Below, piece after piece: positions 1-7,366 of a stretch of 21,095 nucleotides of DNA (its first letter is position 1; every line of letters starts with the position of its first letter). The stretch is from an uncultured Oscillospiraceae bacterium (GTDB lineage: Bacteria; Bacillota; Clostridia; Oscillospirales; Ruminococcaceae), in assembly GCA_900552945.1 (NCBI GenBank), contig USBI01000030.1, positions 1 through 21,095 of the forward strand, read 5' to 3'. A program made the position numbers and the translations under genes. Below the pieces are notes generated by a model that worked only from the letters and a program-made list of their open reading frames with translations, was not told the DNA's origin and ran no database searches.

Positions 1-399
<399 letters not shown>

Positions 400-454
400 T
401 CAAACAGCCAAAGTACAGTTTGCATATTTTCAAGCCTTTGGCTTCATTGACACC

Positions 455-483
455 ATTATAAACGATTCTTTTCAGAAAAACAA
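455..483 (-). promoter_or_regulatory. Predicted sigma-A promoter of gdhA
   Basis: On the minus strand there is a perfect -10 TATAAT (455-460), a 17-base spacer, and a weak -35 TTGTTT (478-483). The expected transcript start is near 448, giving a leader of about 70 bases before the gdhA ATG. The -10 and the spacing are good; the -35 shares only TTG with the consensus. Confidence 0.5.
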
Positions 484-564
484 GTGAAATTTCAATTTTT
501 TGCAGGATTTTGTTTTTGAAGTTGCAAAAACAAGACTGTTTGCCGGCTGTTTAAGCCAATACAA

Positions 565-594
565 CCTCAAACAGCACGAGAAAGCTGTTTGAGG
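565..594. repeat. Perfect 11-bp inverted repeat between gdhA and glyS
   Basis: CCTCAAACAGC (565-575) and GCTGTTTGAGG (584-594) form a perfect 11-bp stem with an 8-base loop. On the plus strand CCTTTTGG follows, which is a poor U-tract, so it is not a convincing terminator. It lies between two divergent promoters, where no gene end needs terminating. A protein-binding site or a cruciform is possible. The rest of 379-817 holds the two promoters, the ribosome binding sites and A/T-rich DNA; no gene is seen there. Confidence 0.6.
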
Positions 595-650
595 CCTTTT
601 GGAGAGATGAAAGACATTTTGCCCAGTTTTCGAAAAAAAAGACTTGTGTT

Positions 651-666
651 TTTGAACATTTTCAAA
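651..666. repeat. A/T-rich palindrome upstream of the glyS promoter
   Basis: TTTGAA (651-656) and TTCAAA (661-666) are inverted around CATT. The site lies about 40 bases upstream of the predicted glyS -35, where a regulator could bind. In A/T-rich DNA a 6-bp half-site can occur by chance. Confidence 0.25.
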
Positions 667-705
667 GATTTTTTTCTGTCAAACGGCTATTCTACCGCAA
701 AAACG

Positions 706-734
706 TTGACGGAAACATGAATTTCATTTACACT
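706..734 (+). promoter_or_regulatory. Predicted sigma-A promoter of glyS
   Basis: TTGACG (706-711, 5 of 6 consensus bases), a 17-base spacer, and TACACT (729-734, 4 of 6). An alternative -10 is TATGAT at 745-750. Transcription from about 741 would leave a ~77-base leader ending in the GGAGG site at 807-811. It would also place the ATG at 746 almost on the transcript start, which argues against that longer reading frame. Confidence 0.5.
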
Positions 735-817
735 TATATAGATGTATGATAATATCCAAAAACTGCCGAAAGCCCCTTGCAGCCGGCAAAGGGAAACCGG
801 CATTCCGGAGGTCAGTC

Positions 818-2203
818 ATGTTGAAAAATTCTGAAAAAACGATGGATAAGATCGTCTCCCTGTGCAAAAACCGCGGCTTTGTTTATGCAGGAAGCGAAAT
901 TTACGGTGGCCTGTCCAATACCTGGGACTACGGCCCGCTCGGAGTCGAGTTTAAAAATAACGTCAAACGCGCCTGGTGGAAAAAATTCATTCAGGAATCG
1001 CCTTATAATGTCGGACTGGATTCCGCGCTTCTCATGAATCCGCAGGTTTGGGTCGCTTCCGGTCATGTCGGCGGATTTTCCGATCCGCTCATGGACTGTA
1101 AAGACTGCAAAACCCGTCACCGCGCGGATCAGCTCATTGAGGCGCAGACAGGCGTTGCGCCCAACGGCTGGTCGGATGAGCAGATGATGGACTTCATCCG
1201 CGAAAAAGGTTTGACCTGCCCCAATTGCGGCAGCAAGAATTTTACCGACATCCGTAAATTCAATCTGATGTTCAAAACCTTCCAGGGTGTGACCGAAGAC
1301 GCGAAGAATGAAATTTATCTTCGTCCGGAAACAGCGCAGGGCATTTTTGTAAACTTTGCGAATGTGCAGCGCACTACCCGTAAAAAAGTACCGTTCGGCG
1401 TGGGGCAGATCGGAAAATCCTTCCGCAACGAAATCACTCCGGGCAACTTTACCTTCCGTACCCGTGAGTTTGAGCAGATGGAGCTGGAGTTCTTCTGCAA
1501 ACCGGGAACCGATTTGGAATGGTTTGCGTACTGGAAAGAAGCCTGCAAAAACTGGCTGCTCTCCCTTGGAATGAAAGAGGAGAATATCCGCCTGCGTGAC
1601 CACGAAAAAGAGGAACTTTCCCACTATTCCAACGCCACCACCGACATTGAGTTCGTTTTCCCGTTCGGCTGGGGCGAGTTGTGGGGTATTGCGGACCGTA
1701 CCGATTTTGACTTAAATCAGCATATCAGCCACAGCGGCAAATCGCTGGATTACTTTGATCCGGAAACCAACGAGCGTTATGTTCCTTATGTTATCGAGCC
1801 GTCGCTGGGTGCAGACCGTGTTGCGCTTGCGTTCCTCTGCGACGCTTATGACGAAGAGGTTGTGGACGAAGCGAAAAACGATGTTCGCACCGTGCTGCGC
1901 CTGCATCCTGCGCTCGCACCGTTTAAAGCCTGCATCCTCCCGCTTTCGAAAAAGCTTTCGGAGCAGGCCGGGAATATTTACGCAGACCTCGCGAAAGACT
2001 TTATGGTGGACTATGACGAAGCCGGTTCCATCGGAAAACGTTACCGCCGTCAGGATGAGATTGGTACGCCGTTCTGCGTCACGGTCGATTTTGAAACAGC
2101 GGAAGATAACTGCGTAACCGTTCGTGACCGTGACAGCATGGAGCAGGTCCGTATTCCGGTTGCCGAACTGAAAGAATATATTTCTAAACGAATCGTATTT
2201 TAA
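818..2203 (+). CDS. glyS: Glycyl-tRNA synthetase, single-chain alpha2 type
   Basis: Cytoplasmic class II synthetase that charges tRNA-Gly with glycine. The 461-residue length fits the dimeric single-chain (GlyQS-like) enzyme common in Firmicutes and archaea, not the two-subunit GlyQ/GlyS form. The N-terminus carries the conserved [13 protein letters not shown] and WDYGPLG segments. A CxxC...CxxC zinc-binding insert follows (CKDC and CPNC). Class II motif 2 lies around [11 protein letters not shown] and motif 3 around [14 protein letters not shown]-terminal anticodon-binding domain holds [19 protein letters not shown]. The start at 818 has GGAGG seven to ten bases upstream. The in-frame ATG at 746 has no ribosome binding site and would add 24 residues that do not look like the family. 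No T-box signature is visible in the leader. The next gene is 111 bases downstream and belongs to another pathway. Confidence 0.95.
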   Translation: MLKNSEKTMDKIVSLCKNRGFVYAGSEIYGGLSNTWDYGPLGVEFKNNVKRAWWKKFIQESPYNVGLDSALLMNPQVWVASGHVGGFSDPLMDCKDCKTRHRADQLIEAQTGVAPNGWSDEQMMDFIREKGLTCPNCGSKNFTDIRKFNLMFKTFQGVTEDAKNEIYLRPETAQGIFVNFANVQRTTRKKVPFGVGQIGKSFRNEITPGNFTFRTREFEQMELEFFCKPGTDLEWFAYWKEACKNWLLSLGMKEENIRLRDHEKEELSHYSNATTDIEFVFPFGWGELWGIADRTDFDLNQHISHSGKSLDYFDPETNERYVPYVIEPSLGADRVALAFLCDAYDEEVVDEAKNDVRTVLRLHPALAPFKACILPLSKKLSEQAGNIYADLAKDFMVDYDEAGSIGKRYRRQDEIGTPFCVTVDFETAEDNCVTVRDRDSMEQVRIPVAELKEYISKRIVF

Positions 2204-2208
2204 TTTAT

Positions 2209-2214
2209 TATAAT
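2209..2214 (+). promoter_or_regulatory. Possible -10 element for the polysaccharide operon
   Basis: A perfect TATAAT lies six bases after the glyS stop codon. No good -35 sits at the right distance (the best is TAAACG at 18 bases), so this may be a weak or activator-dependent promoter. It is the only plausible promoter between glyS and rfbA, and no convincing glyS terminator separates the two, so read-through from glyS is also possible. Confidence 0.35.
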
Positions 2215-2238
2215 ACCGGCCGTAAAACATATAACGGA

Positions 2239-2276
2239 CAGGCGCAAACAGAGCATGGGTTCTCAGCTTGCGCCTG
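2239..2276 (+). repeat. Inverted repeat in the rfbA leader
   Basis: CAGGCGCAA (2239-2247) and TTGCGCCTG (2268-2276) form a perfect 9-bp stem around a 20-base loop that can fold further (GAG/CTC). No U-tract follows, so it is not a classical terminator. It lies 39 bases before the rfbA start, downstream of the candidate -10 at 2209, so it would be in the 5' leader. Role unknown: a leader structure, a processing site or a regulator-binding site. Confidence 0.6.
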
Positions 2277-2314
2277 CATCCGCTGTGTATGCGGTCAAAA
2301 AAGGAGTGTTTGCC

Positions 2315-3193
2315 ATGAAAGGGATTATTCTTGCAGGAGGTGCGGGCACCCGTCTGTATCCTTCTACCATCGCCTGTTCCAAGCAGATCCTCACCATTTA
2401 CGACAAGCCAATGATCTATTATCCGCTTTCTACCCTTATGCTTGCCGGCATCCGTGAGGTGCTCATTATTTCCACCCCGCGTGATCTGCCTGTGTTCGAG
2501 GAACTTTTGGGTGACGGAAGCCAGCTCGGCATGAAGTTTTCTTATAAAGTACAGACCGCTCCGCGCGGACTTGCCGATGCGTTCATCCTCGGTGAGGAAT
2601 TCATTGGGGACGATAACGTTTGCCTTGTACTGGGCGACAACATTTTCTATGGTTACGGGTTTTCTGAACGCTTGAAAGCGGCGGCTTCCCGTAAGACCGG
2701 CGCAACCATTTTCGGTTACCATGTCAGCAATCCGCGTGATTTCGGCGTGGTGGACTTTGATGAAAACTGGAATGTTCTTTCCATTGAGGAAAAACCGAAG
2801 GAGCCGAAATCCAATTACGCGGTACCGGGTCTGTATTTTTACGACAACCGCGTGGTCGAGATCGCGAAGAACGTTAAACCGTCCGCCCGTGGTGAGATTG
2901 AGATCACCAGCGTTAATAACGCTTATCTGGAAATGGGAGAATTGAAGGTGGAACTGTTCGGCCGCGGAATGGCTTGGCTGGATACCGGTAACCACCGTGC
3001 TATGTTGGCTGCGGCGAACTTCATTGAAGCGGTTCAGACTCGTCAGGGCCTGTATGTTGCCTGCTTGGAAGAAATCGCGTACCGCAATCATTTTATTAAT
3101 AAAGAGCAGCTGCTCGCTCAGGCAGAGCGGCTGAAGACCACTGAATACGGACAGTATTTGTTCCAGATCGCGGAAACCGCGCGCGTGAAATAA
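2315..3193 (+). CDS. rfbA: Glucose-1-phosphate thymidylyltransferase
   Basis: First step of dTDP-L-rhamnose synthesis: glucose-1-phosphate plus dTTP gives dTDP-glucose and pyrophosphate, in the cytoplasm. The 292-residue protein has the normal family length. The nucleotide-binding signature GGAGTRLYP is at about residues 8-16, followed by [19 protein letters not shown] and the metal/product-binding LGDNIFYG. The start at 2315 has AAGGAG at 2301-2306. The in-frame ATG at 2255 lies inside the leader inverted repeat, lacks a ribosome binding site and adds 20 non-homologous residues. This is the first gene of the long polysaccharide operon; rfbD begins 14 bases after its stop. The family is normally feedback-inhibited by dTDP-rhamnose. 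Confidence 0.95.
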   Translation: MKGIILAGGAGTRLYPSTIACSKQILTIYDKPMIYYPLSTLMLAGIREVLIISTPRDLPVFEELLGDGSQLGMKFSYKVQTAPRGLADAFILGEEFIGDDNVCLVLGDNIFYGYGFSERLKAAASRKTGATIFGYHVSNPRDFGVVDFDENWNVLSIEEKPKEPKSNYAVPGLYFYDNRVVEIAKNVKPSARGEIEITSVNNAYLEMGELKVELFGRGMAWLDTGNHRAMLAAANFIEAVQTRQGLYVACLEEIAYRNHFINKEQLLAQAERLKTTEYGQYLFQIAETARVK

Positions 3194-3207
3194 TAAAGAG
3201 GTTTATC

Positions 3208-4089
3208 ATGAATGTATTGATTACCGGTTCCAACGGTCAGCTTGGCCGTGAGCTTGCGAAAAATCTGGCTAATGGGTATACCGAGCTTGGTCCCATTCCG
3301 GAAGAATTACAGGGCGCGCAGGTCGTTTGTGTGGATGTGGATGAGATGGACATCACCAATTACGACGCCGTAGTCGACCTGGTGGAAGAGCTGAGCCTTG
3401 ACGTCATCTTCAACTGCGCCGCTTACACCAACGTAAATGGTTGTGAGACCGATTCTGACACCGCGTTTCGTGTAAATGCTTTGGGAGCGCGTAATCTCGC
3501 CATGGCTGCGGAACGGTTCGGCGCGAAGCTCATCCACGTTTCAACCGACTATGTCTTTTCCGGAGAGGGGAACACCCCGCGCTCTGAGTGGGATCTTTGC
3601 GACCCGCAGAGTGTTTACGGAAAGACCAAATATCTGGGCGAACAGTATGTGCGGGATTTCTGCAAGCGGTATTTCATTGTCCGCACCGCATGGCTGTATG
3701 GCTATGAAGGAAATAATTTTGTTAAGACCATCATGCGCATCGCAAGGGAAAAGGGGAGCGCTACTGTGGTCAACGACCAGTTCGGCAACCCCACCAACGC
3801 GGCGGATCTGGCACATCACCTGTTAAAGCTCGCCGTGACCGAGCAGTACGGTCTTTACCACTGCACCGGCACCGGAGAATGCAGCTGGTATGATTTTGCC
3901 TGCAAGATCGTTGAGTATGCAGGCATTCCGGCGACTGTTTCTCCTTGTACTACGGCGGAGTATCCCACCCCGGCAAAACGCCCGGCTTATTCTTCACTGG
4001 ATAATCGCATGCTCCGCAACACGGTCGGAGATGAAATGCGTCCGTGGGAAGAGGCGCTTCGGTACTTTATCACCCATCTGGAAGGCTGA
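3208..4089 (+). CDS. rfbD: dTDP-4-dehydrorhamnose reductase
   Basis: Last step of the pathway: NAD(P)H-dependent reduction of dTDP-4-keto-L-rhamnose to dTDP-L-rhamnose. It is a 293-residue short-chain dehydrogenase/reductase with the N-terminal Rossmann motif TGSNGQLG (residues 6-13), VSTDYVFSG (111-119, including the catalytic Thr-Asp) and the YxxxK pair Tyr137/Lys141 in YGKTK. The ribosome binding site AAAGAGG lies six bases before the ATG. Length and motifs are normal. In the order rfbA-D-B-C the reductase gene precedes the dehydratase and epimerase genes, although it acts last. Only 31 bases, with a weak AAAAC/GTTTT hairpin, separate it from rfbB. Confidence 0.94.
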   Translation: MNVLITGSNGQLGRELAKNLANGYTELGPIPEELQGAQVVCVDVDEMDITNYDAVVDLVEELSLDVIFNCAAYTNVNGCETDSDTAFRVNALGARNLAMAAERFGAKLIHVSTDYVFSGEGNTPRSEWDLCDPQSVYGKTKYLGEQYVRDFCKRYFIVRTAWLYGYEGNNFVKTIMRIAREKGSATVVNDQFGNPTNAADLAHHLLKLAVTEQYGLYHCTGTGECSWYDFACKIVEYAGIPATVSPCTTAEYPTPAKRPAYSSLDNRMLRNTVGDEMRPWEEALRYFITHLEG

Positions 4090-4120
4090 AAAACAGGCCG
4101 TTTTAATTTGGAAAGGATGA

Positions 4121-5185
4121 ATGATTGTGAAAACCTATCTCGTGACCGGCGGCGCCGGATTTATTGGTTCCAACTTTGTTTTGTATATGCTCGCGAAATA
4201 TGACGACGTGAAGATCGTCAACCTGGACAAGCTCACCTATGCGGGCAACCTGGAAAACCTGAAAGACTTGGAAAACAATCCGAATCATATTTTTGTGCAG
4301 GGCGACATCTGCGATAAAGAGCTGGTCAAATCCCTGTTTGAAAAATATTCGATCGATTATGTGGTCAACTTTGCGGCGGAAAGCCATGTAGACCGTTCCA
4401 TCGCCAATCCGGAAGTCTTTGTTCAGACAAATGTTTTGGGCACACTCAACCTGCTCAACAACGCGAAAAACGCGTGGCAGACCGGGGACGATGAGTACCG
4501 TGAAGGGGTAAAATACCTTCAGGTTTCCACCGATGAGGTTTATGGTTCTCTCGGCGAGACCGGTTTCTTTATGGAAACCACTCCGCTGGACCCGCACAGC
4601 CCGTATTCCGCTTCCAAAACCTCTGCGGACCTGCTCGTGAAGGCTTATCATGACACTTACAAGTTCCCGATGAACATCACCCGCTGCTCCAACAACTACG
4701 GACCGTATCAGTTCCCGGAGAAGCTGGTTCCGCTGGTCATTAACAATACTTTGCATCACAAAGACCTGCCCATCTACGGTGATGGCATGCAGATTCGTGA
4801 CTGGCTGTATGTAGAAGACCACTGCAAAGCCATCGACATGGTCATCCGCGATGGCAAAGTCGGCGAAGTGTATAACGTTGGCGGTCATAATGAGCGCACC
4901 AACATCACCATTGTAAAAACCATTGTGCAGTACATCAAAGAGCATGTTGACGCGGAAGTCGGCGAGCACCTGCTCAAATACGTCACCGACCGGAAAGGTC
5001 ATGACCGCCGCTATGGCATCGCTCCGGACAAGATCAAAGCCGACCTCGGCTGGTATCCGGAAACCACCTTTGAAGTGGGCATTGTAAAGACCATTGAGTG
5101 GTACTTGAACCACAAAGAATGGGTGGAAAACGTCACCAGCGGTGCGTATCAGGAATATTACGAGAAGATGTACGCGGGACGGTAA
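4121..5185 (+). CDS. rfbB: dTDP-glucose 4,6-dehydratase
   Basis: Second step of the pathway: NAD+-dependent dehydration of dTDP-glucose to dTDP-4-keto-6-deoxyglucose. An extended SDR enzyme with GGAGFIGSN (about residues 10-18), the catalytic Thr-Asp-Glu at 137-139 (STDEVYG) and YxxxK Tyr162/Lys166 (YSASK), plus RCSNNYGPYQFPEKL and a substrate-binding RDWLYVEDHC. The 354-residue length is typical. The start is ambiguous. The ATG at 4121 lies only about three bases after AAGGA, while the in-frame GTG at 4127 sits nine bases after it and gives the classical N-terminus MKTYLVTGGAGF; the GTG may be the true start, shortening the protein by two residues. Confidence 0.95.
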   Translation: MIVKTYLVTGGAGFIGSNFVLYMLAKYDDVKIVNLDKLTYAGNLENLKDLENNPNHIFVQGDICDKELVKSLFEKYSIDYVVNFAAESHVDRSIANPEVFVQTNVLGTLNLLNNAKNAWQTGDDEYREGVKYLQVSTDEVYGSLGETGFFMETTPLDPHSPYSASKTSADLLVKAYHDTYKFPMNITRCSNNYGPYQFPEKLVPLVINNTLHHKDLPIYGDGMQIRDWLYVEDHCKAIDMVIRDGKVGEVYNVGGHNERTNITIVKTIVQYIKEHVDAEVGEHLLKYVTDRKGHDRRYGIAPDKIKADLGWYPETTFEVGIVKTIEWYLNHKEWVENVTSGAYQEYYEKMYAGR

Positions 5186-5227
5186 CAGCCGTTTGTGGAA
5201 TTTGTGATTGGATGATGGGGGAAAGAA

Positions 5228-5782
5228 ATGGCAAAGTTCAATTTTATCGAAACGGAAATTGAAGGGGTCTATATTATTGAACCGACGGTGTTTGGCGATG
5301 AACGCGGTTACTTTATGGAGACCTACAACTACAATGAGTTCAAAGCCGCTGGATTGGACATGGTTTTCGTGCAGGACAATGAATCTAAAAGCAAAAAAGG
5401 GGTTCTGCGCGGTCTGCATTTCCAAACCCGCAATTCTCAGGGAAAACTGGTGCGGGTCATTGAGGGCGAGGTCTTTGACGTCGCGGTCGACCTCCGTGAG
5501 GGGAGCAAAACCTTTGGCCGCTGGACCGGTGTCGTTCTGAACACAGAAAACAAACGCCAGTTTTACATTCCGGAAGGGTTCGCACATGGCTTTTTTGTAA
5601 TGTCGGACGAGGCTAAGTTCGTTTACAAATGTACGAATTTCTACGATCCGTCCAGCGAGGGCGGCATTATCTGGAACGATCCGGATATTGGCGTAGAGTG
5701 GCCTATTCCGGAAGGAACTGAAGTCCTTCTCTCTGAAAAAGATAAAAAACAGCAGACCTTGCAGCAGTATTTGAATAAATAA
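5228..5782 (+). CDS. rfbC: dTDP-4-dehydrorhamnose 3,5-epimerase
   Basis: Third step of the pathway: epimerisation at C3 and C5 of dTDP-4-keto-6-deoxyglucose to the L-rhamno form. A 184-residue cupin of normal length. Visible motifs are FGDERGYFMETYN (22-34), LRGLHFQ with the catalytic His64, the aspartate in FDVAVDLR, and FYIPEGFAHGFFV. The ribosome binding site is GGGGAAAG just before the ATG. Its stop codon (5780-5782) overlaps the AAGGAG site of the following permease, so the rhamnose pathway is physically tied to the export genes. Confidence 0.95.
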   Translation: MAKFNFIETEIEGVYIIEPTVFGDERGYFMETYNYNEFKAAGLDMVFVQDNESKSKKGVLRGLHFQTRNSQGKLVRVIEGEVFDVAVDLREGSKTFGRWTGVVLNTENKRQFYIPEGFAHGFFVMSDEAKFVYKCTNFYDPSSEGGIIWNDPDIGVEWPIPEGTEVLLSEKDKKQQTLQQYLNK

Positions 5783-5793
5783 GGAGAATTGTT

Positions 5794-6585
5794 GTGAAAA
5801 AACGTTTTCAAACCTTACTCCGCTATCGTTTTCTGCTGCAGGATCTCACGATGCGCGATTTGAAGGTGAAATACCGTCGTTCGGTTCTGGGGCTGTTGTG
5901 GAGCATTCTCAATCCGTTGTTGATGATGGTCGTTGTAACGACTGTTTTCCAGAATGTACTGAGAGTGTCTGGCAGCGAAGAGATCAAAGACTTCTCTATT
6001 TTTTACCTGACCGGTTCACTTATCTTCAACTTTGTTTCGGAGGCGACAACCGGCGCGCTCAATTCCATTGTGCAGTATTCGTCGCTGATCAAAAAAGTAT
6101 ATATTCCGAAATACATTTTCCCGATCGAGAAATGTATGTTTGCTTTTGTGAACCTGCTGTTTTCTATGATCGCTTTGGTCATCATGTTTGTCATCCGGCA
6201 GACGCCTATTCACTGGACCGTGGTTCTGTTCCCCATTCCGCTTATTTACGCCTTTGTGTTCAGCATTGGCCTTGGGTTGATTTTGGCGGCACTCAATGTC
6301 TTTTTCCGGGATGTGGGGCACCTTTATTCTGTCTGGATCACAGCCTGGATGTACGCGACCCCGATTATTTATGACTTGAACCAGTTCAGCAATCCTACGT
6401 TGCTTGCGATTTTAAAATTCAATCCTCTTTATCACTATATTACCTATTTCCGTGAGGTTGCGGTCATTGGACGTGTGCCGGGGCTTGAGATGAATTTGAT
6501 CTGCATTTTCAGCGCATTGCTGTTTTTGGTTATCGGCCTTATTATTTTTCGTAAGAGCCAGGATCGGTTTATTCTGTATATCTGA
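5794..6585 (+). CDS. ABC-2 type polysaccharide export permease (Wzm/TagG-like)
   Basis: Membrane half of an ABC exporter for a lipid-linked polysaccharide. The N-terminus (RYRFLLQDLTMRDLKVKYRRS) is typical of ABC-2 O-antigen/teichoic-acid permeases. About six hydrophobic segments follow, for example GLLWSILNPLLMMVVVTTVF, NLLFSMIALVIMFVI, YAFVFSIGLGLILAAL and the last at about residues 232-252. The 263-residue length is normal. It starts at a GTG (5794), seven bases after AAGGAG. The partner ATPase gene follows 29 bases downstream. By position it matches RgpC/GacD of streptococcal rhamnan clusters. Substrate identity is inferred from the neighbouring rhamnose genes. Confidence 0.9.
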   Translation: MKKRFQTLLRYRFLLQDLTMRDLKVKYRRSVLGLLWSILNPLLMMVVVTTVFQNVLRVSGSEEIKDFSIFYLTGSLIFNFVSEATTGALNSIVQYSSLIKKVYIPKYIFPIEKCMFAFVNLLFSMIALVIMFVIRQTPIHWTVVLFPIPLIYAFVFSIGLGLILAALNVFFRDVGHLYSVWITAWMYATPIIYDLNQFSNPTLLAILKFNPLYHYITYFREVAVIGRVPGLEMNLICIFSALLFLVIGLIIFRKSQDRFILYI

Positions 6586-6614
6586 TTCATCCTGTTTTGC
6601 TAGGAGGAAGTTTT

Positions 6615-7349
6615 TTGGCGAATGCAATAGAAGTGCGCAATGTCACCATGCGCTTTAATATGTCGAAAGAGCGGGTAGACAGCATCAAGGAGTACTTTGT
6701 AAAAAAAGTAAAACGTCAGCTTCAGTTTGAAGAATTTCTGGCGCTGAAGGACGTTAGCCTGAATGTGGAACAGGGCGATGTTTTTGGTCTGGTTGGACTC
6801 AACGGTTCCGGCAAAAGCACCCTGCTTAAAGTGATATCCGGTATTTTAAAACCGAGTAAAGGAACAGCGGTCACACACGGGACCATTTCACCGCTGATCG
6901 AGTTGGGCGCGGGCTTTGACATGGATTTGACCGCCCGCGAAAATATTTTCCTTAATGGTTCGGTTTTGGGGTATTCCCATGCCCATATGCGGGAGAAATT
7001 CGACGAAATTGTAGAATTTTCGGAACTCAAGGATTTTATTGACGTTGCGGTGAAGAATTACTCTTCCGGTATGGTTGCCCGTCTGGGTTTTGCCATTGCA
7101 ACAATCACCAAACCGGATATTTTAATTGTAGATGAGATCCTTGCCGTTGGTGACTTCCTGTTCCAGCAGAAGTGTGAAGCGCGTATTCAGGAACTCATGA
7201 GCGGAGGTACAACTGTTTTAATGGTCTCGCATTCCATTGAGCAGATTGAACGGTTGTGCAAGCATGTTATGTGGCTGGATCACGGCACAGTTCGTATGAT
7301 CGGTGATATGGCTGAAGTTTGCGACGCTTATAAAAATTTCAGAAAGTAA
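6615..7349 (+). CDS. ABC transporter ATPase for polysaccharide export (Wzt/TagH-like, short form)
   Basis: Nucleotide-binding partner of the upstream permease. In the 244-residue protein, Walker A GLNGSGKST is at 61-69, the signature YSSGM at 149-153, Walker B ILIVDE at about 169-174, and a switch histidine in MVSHS. Residues 17-45 (SKERVDSIKEYFVKKVKRQ...) are the extended N-terminal stretch usual for O-antigen/teichoic-acid exporters. It ends soon after the ATPase fold, so it lacks the C-terminal carbohydrate-binding domain with which some Wzt proteins recognise chain termini. I chose a TTG start at 6615: AGGAGG at 6602-6607 is seven bases upstream, and the upstream in-frame TTG (6597) would translate that site. 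Confidence 0.9.
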   Translation: MANAIEVRNVTMRFNMSKERVDSIKEYFVKKVKRQLQFEEFLALKDVSLNVEQGDVFGLVGLNGSGKSTLLKVISGILKPSKGTAVTHGTISPLIELGAGFDMDLTARENIFLNGSVLGYSHAHMREKFDEIVEFSELKDFIDVAVKNYSSGMVARLGFAIATITKPDILIVDEILAVGDFLFQQKCEARIQELMSGGTTVLMVSHSIEQIERLCKHVMWLDHGTVRMIGDMAEVCDAYKNFRK

Positions 7350-7366
7350 AGTAAGGAGTTTTTTTC

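Noticed and set aside
541..817. A T-box riboswitch upstream of glyS
   Set aside because: glyS leaders of Firmicutes often carry one, but I see no AGGGTGGNACCGCG-type antiterminator box, and the predicted leader (~77 bases) is too short.
746..817. A 24-residue N-terminal extension of glycyl-tRNA synthetase
   Set aside because: It lacks a ribosome binding site, lies on the predicted transcript start, and its residues do not resemble the family.
1712..3091. A 459-codon open frame on the minus strand across glyS and rfbA
   Set aside because: It spans two well-recognised plus-strand genes and their intergenic region, has no ribosome binding site or recognisable domain, and follows from the codon bias of the genes opposite.
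4090..4104. A terminator between rfbD and rfbB (AAAAC/GTTTT with AGGCC loop)
   Set aside because: The stem is five A/T-rich base pairs, too weak to terminate, and the genes on both sides belong to one pathway.
4103..5587. A 494-codon open frame on the minus strand opposite rfbB and rfbC
   Set aside because: It is longer than the real genes but lies wholly opposite conserved dTDP-rhamnose enzymes, with no start signals and low-complexity, domain-free translation.
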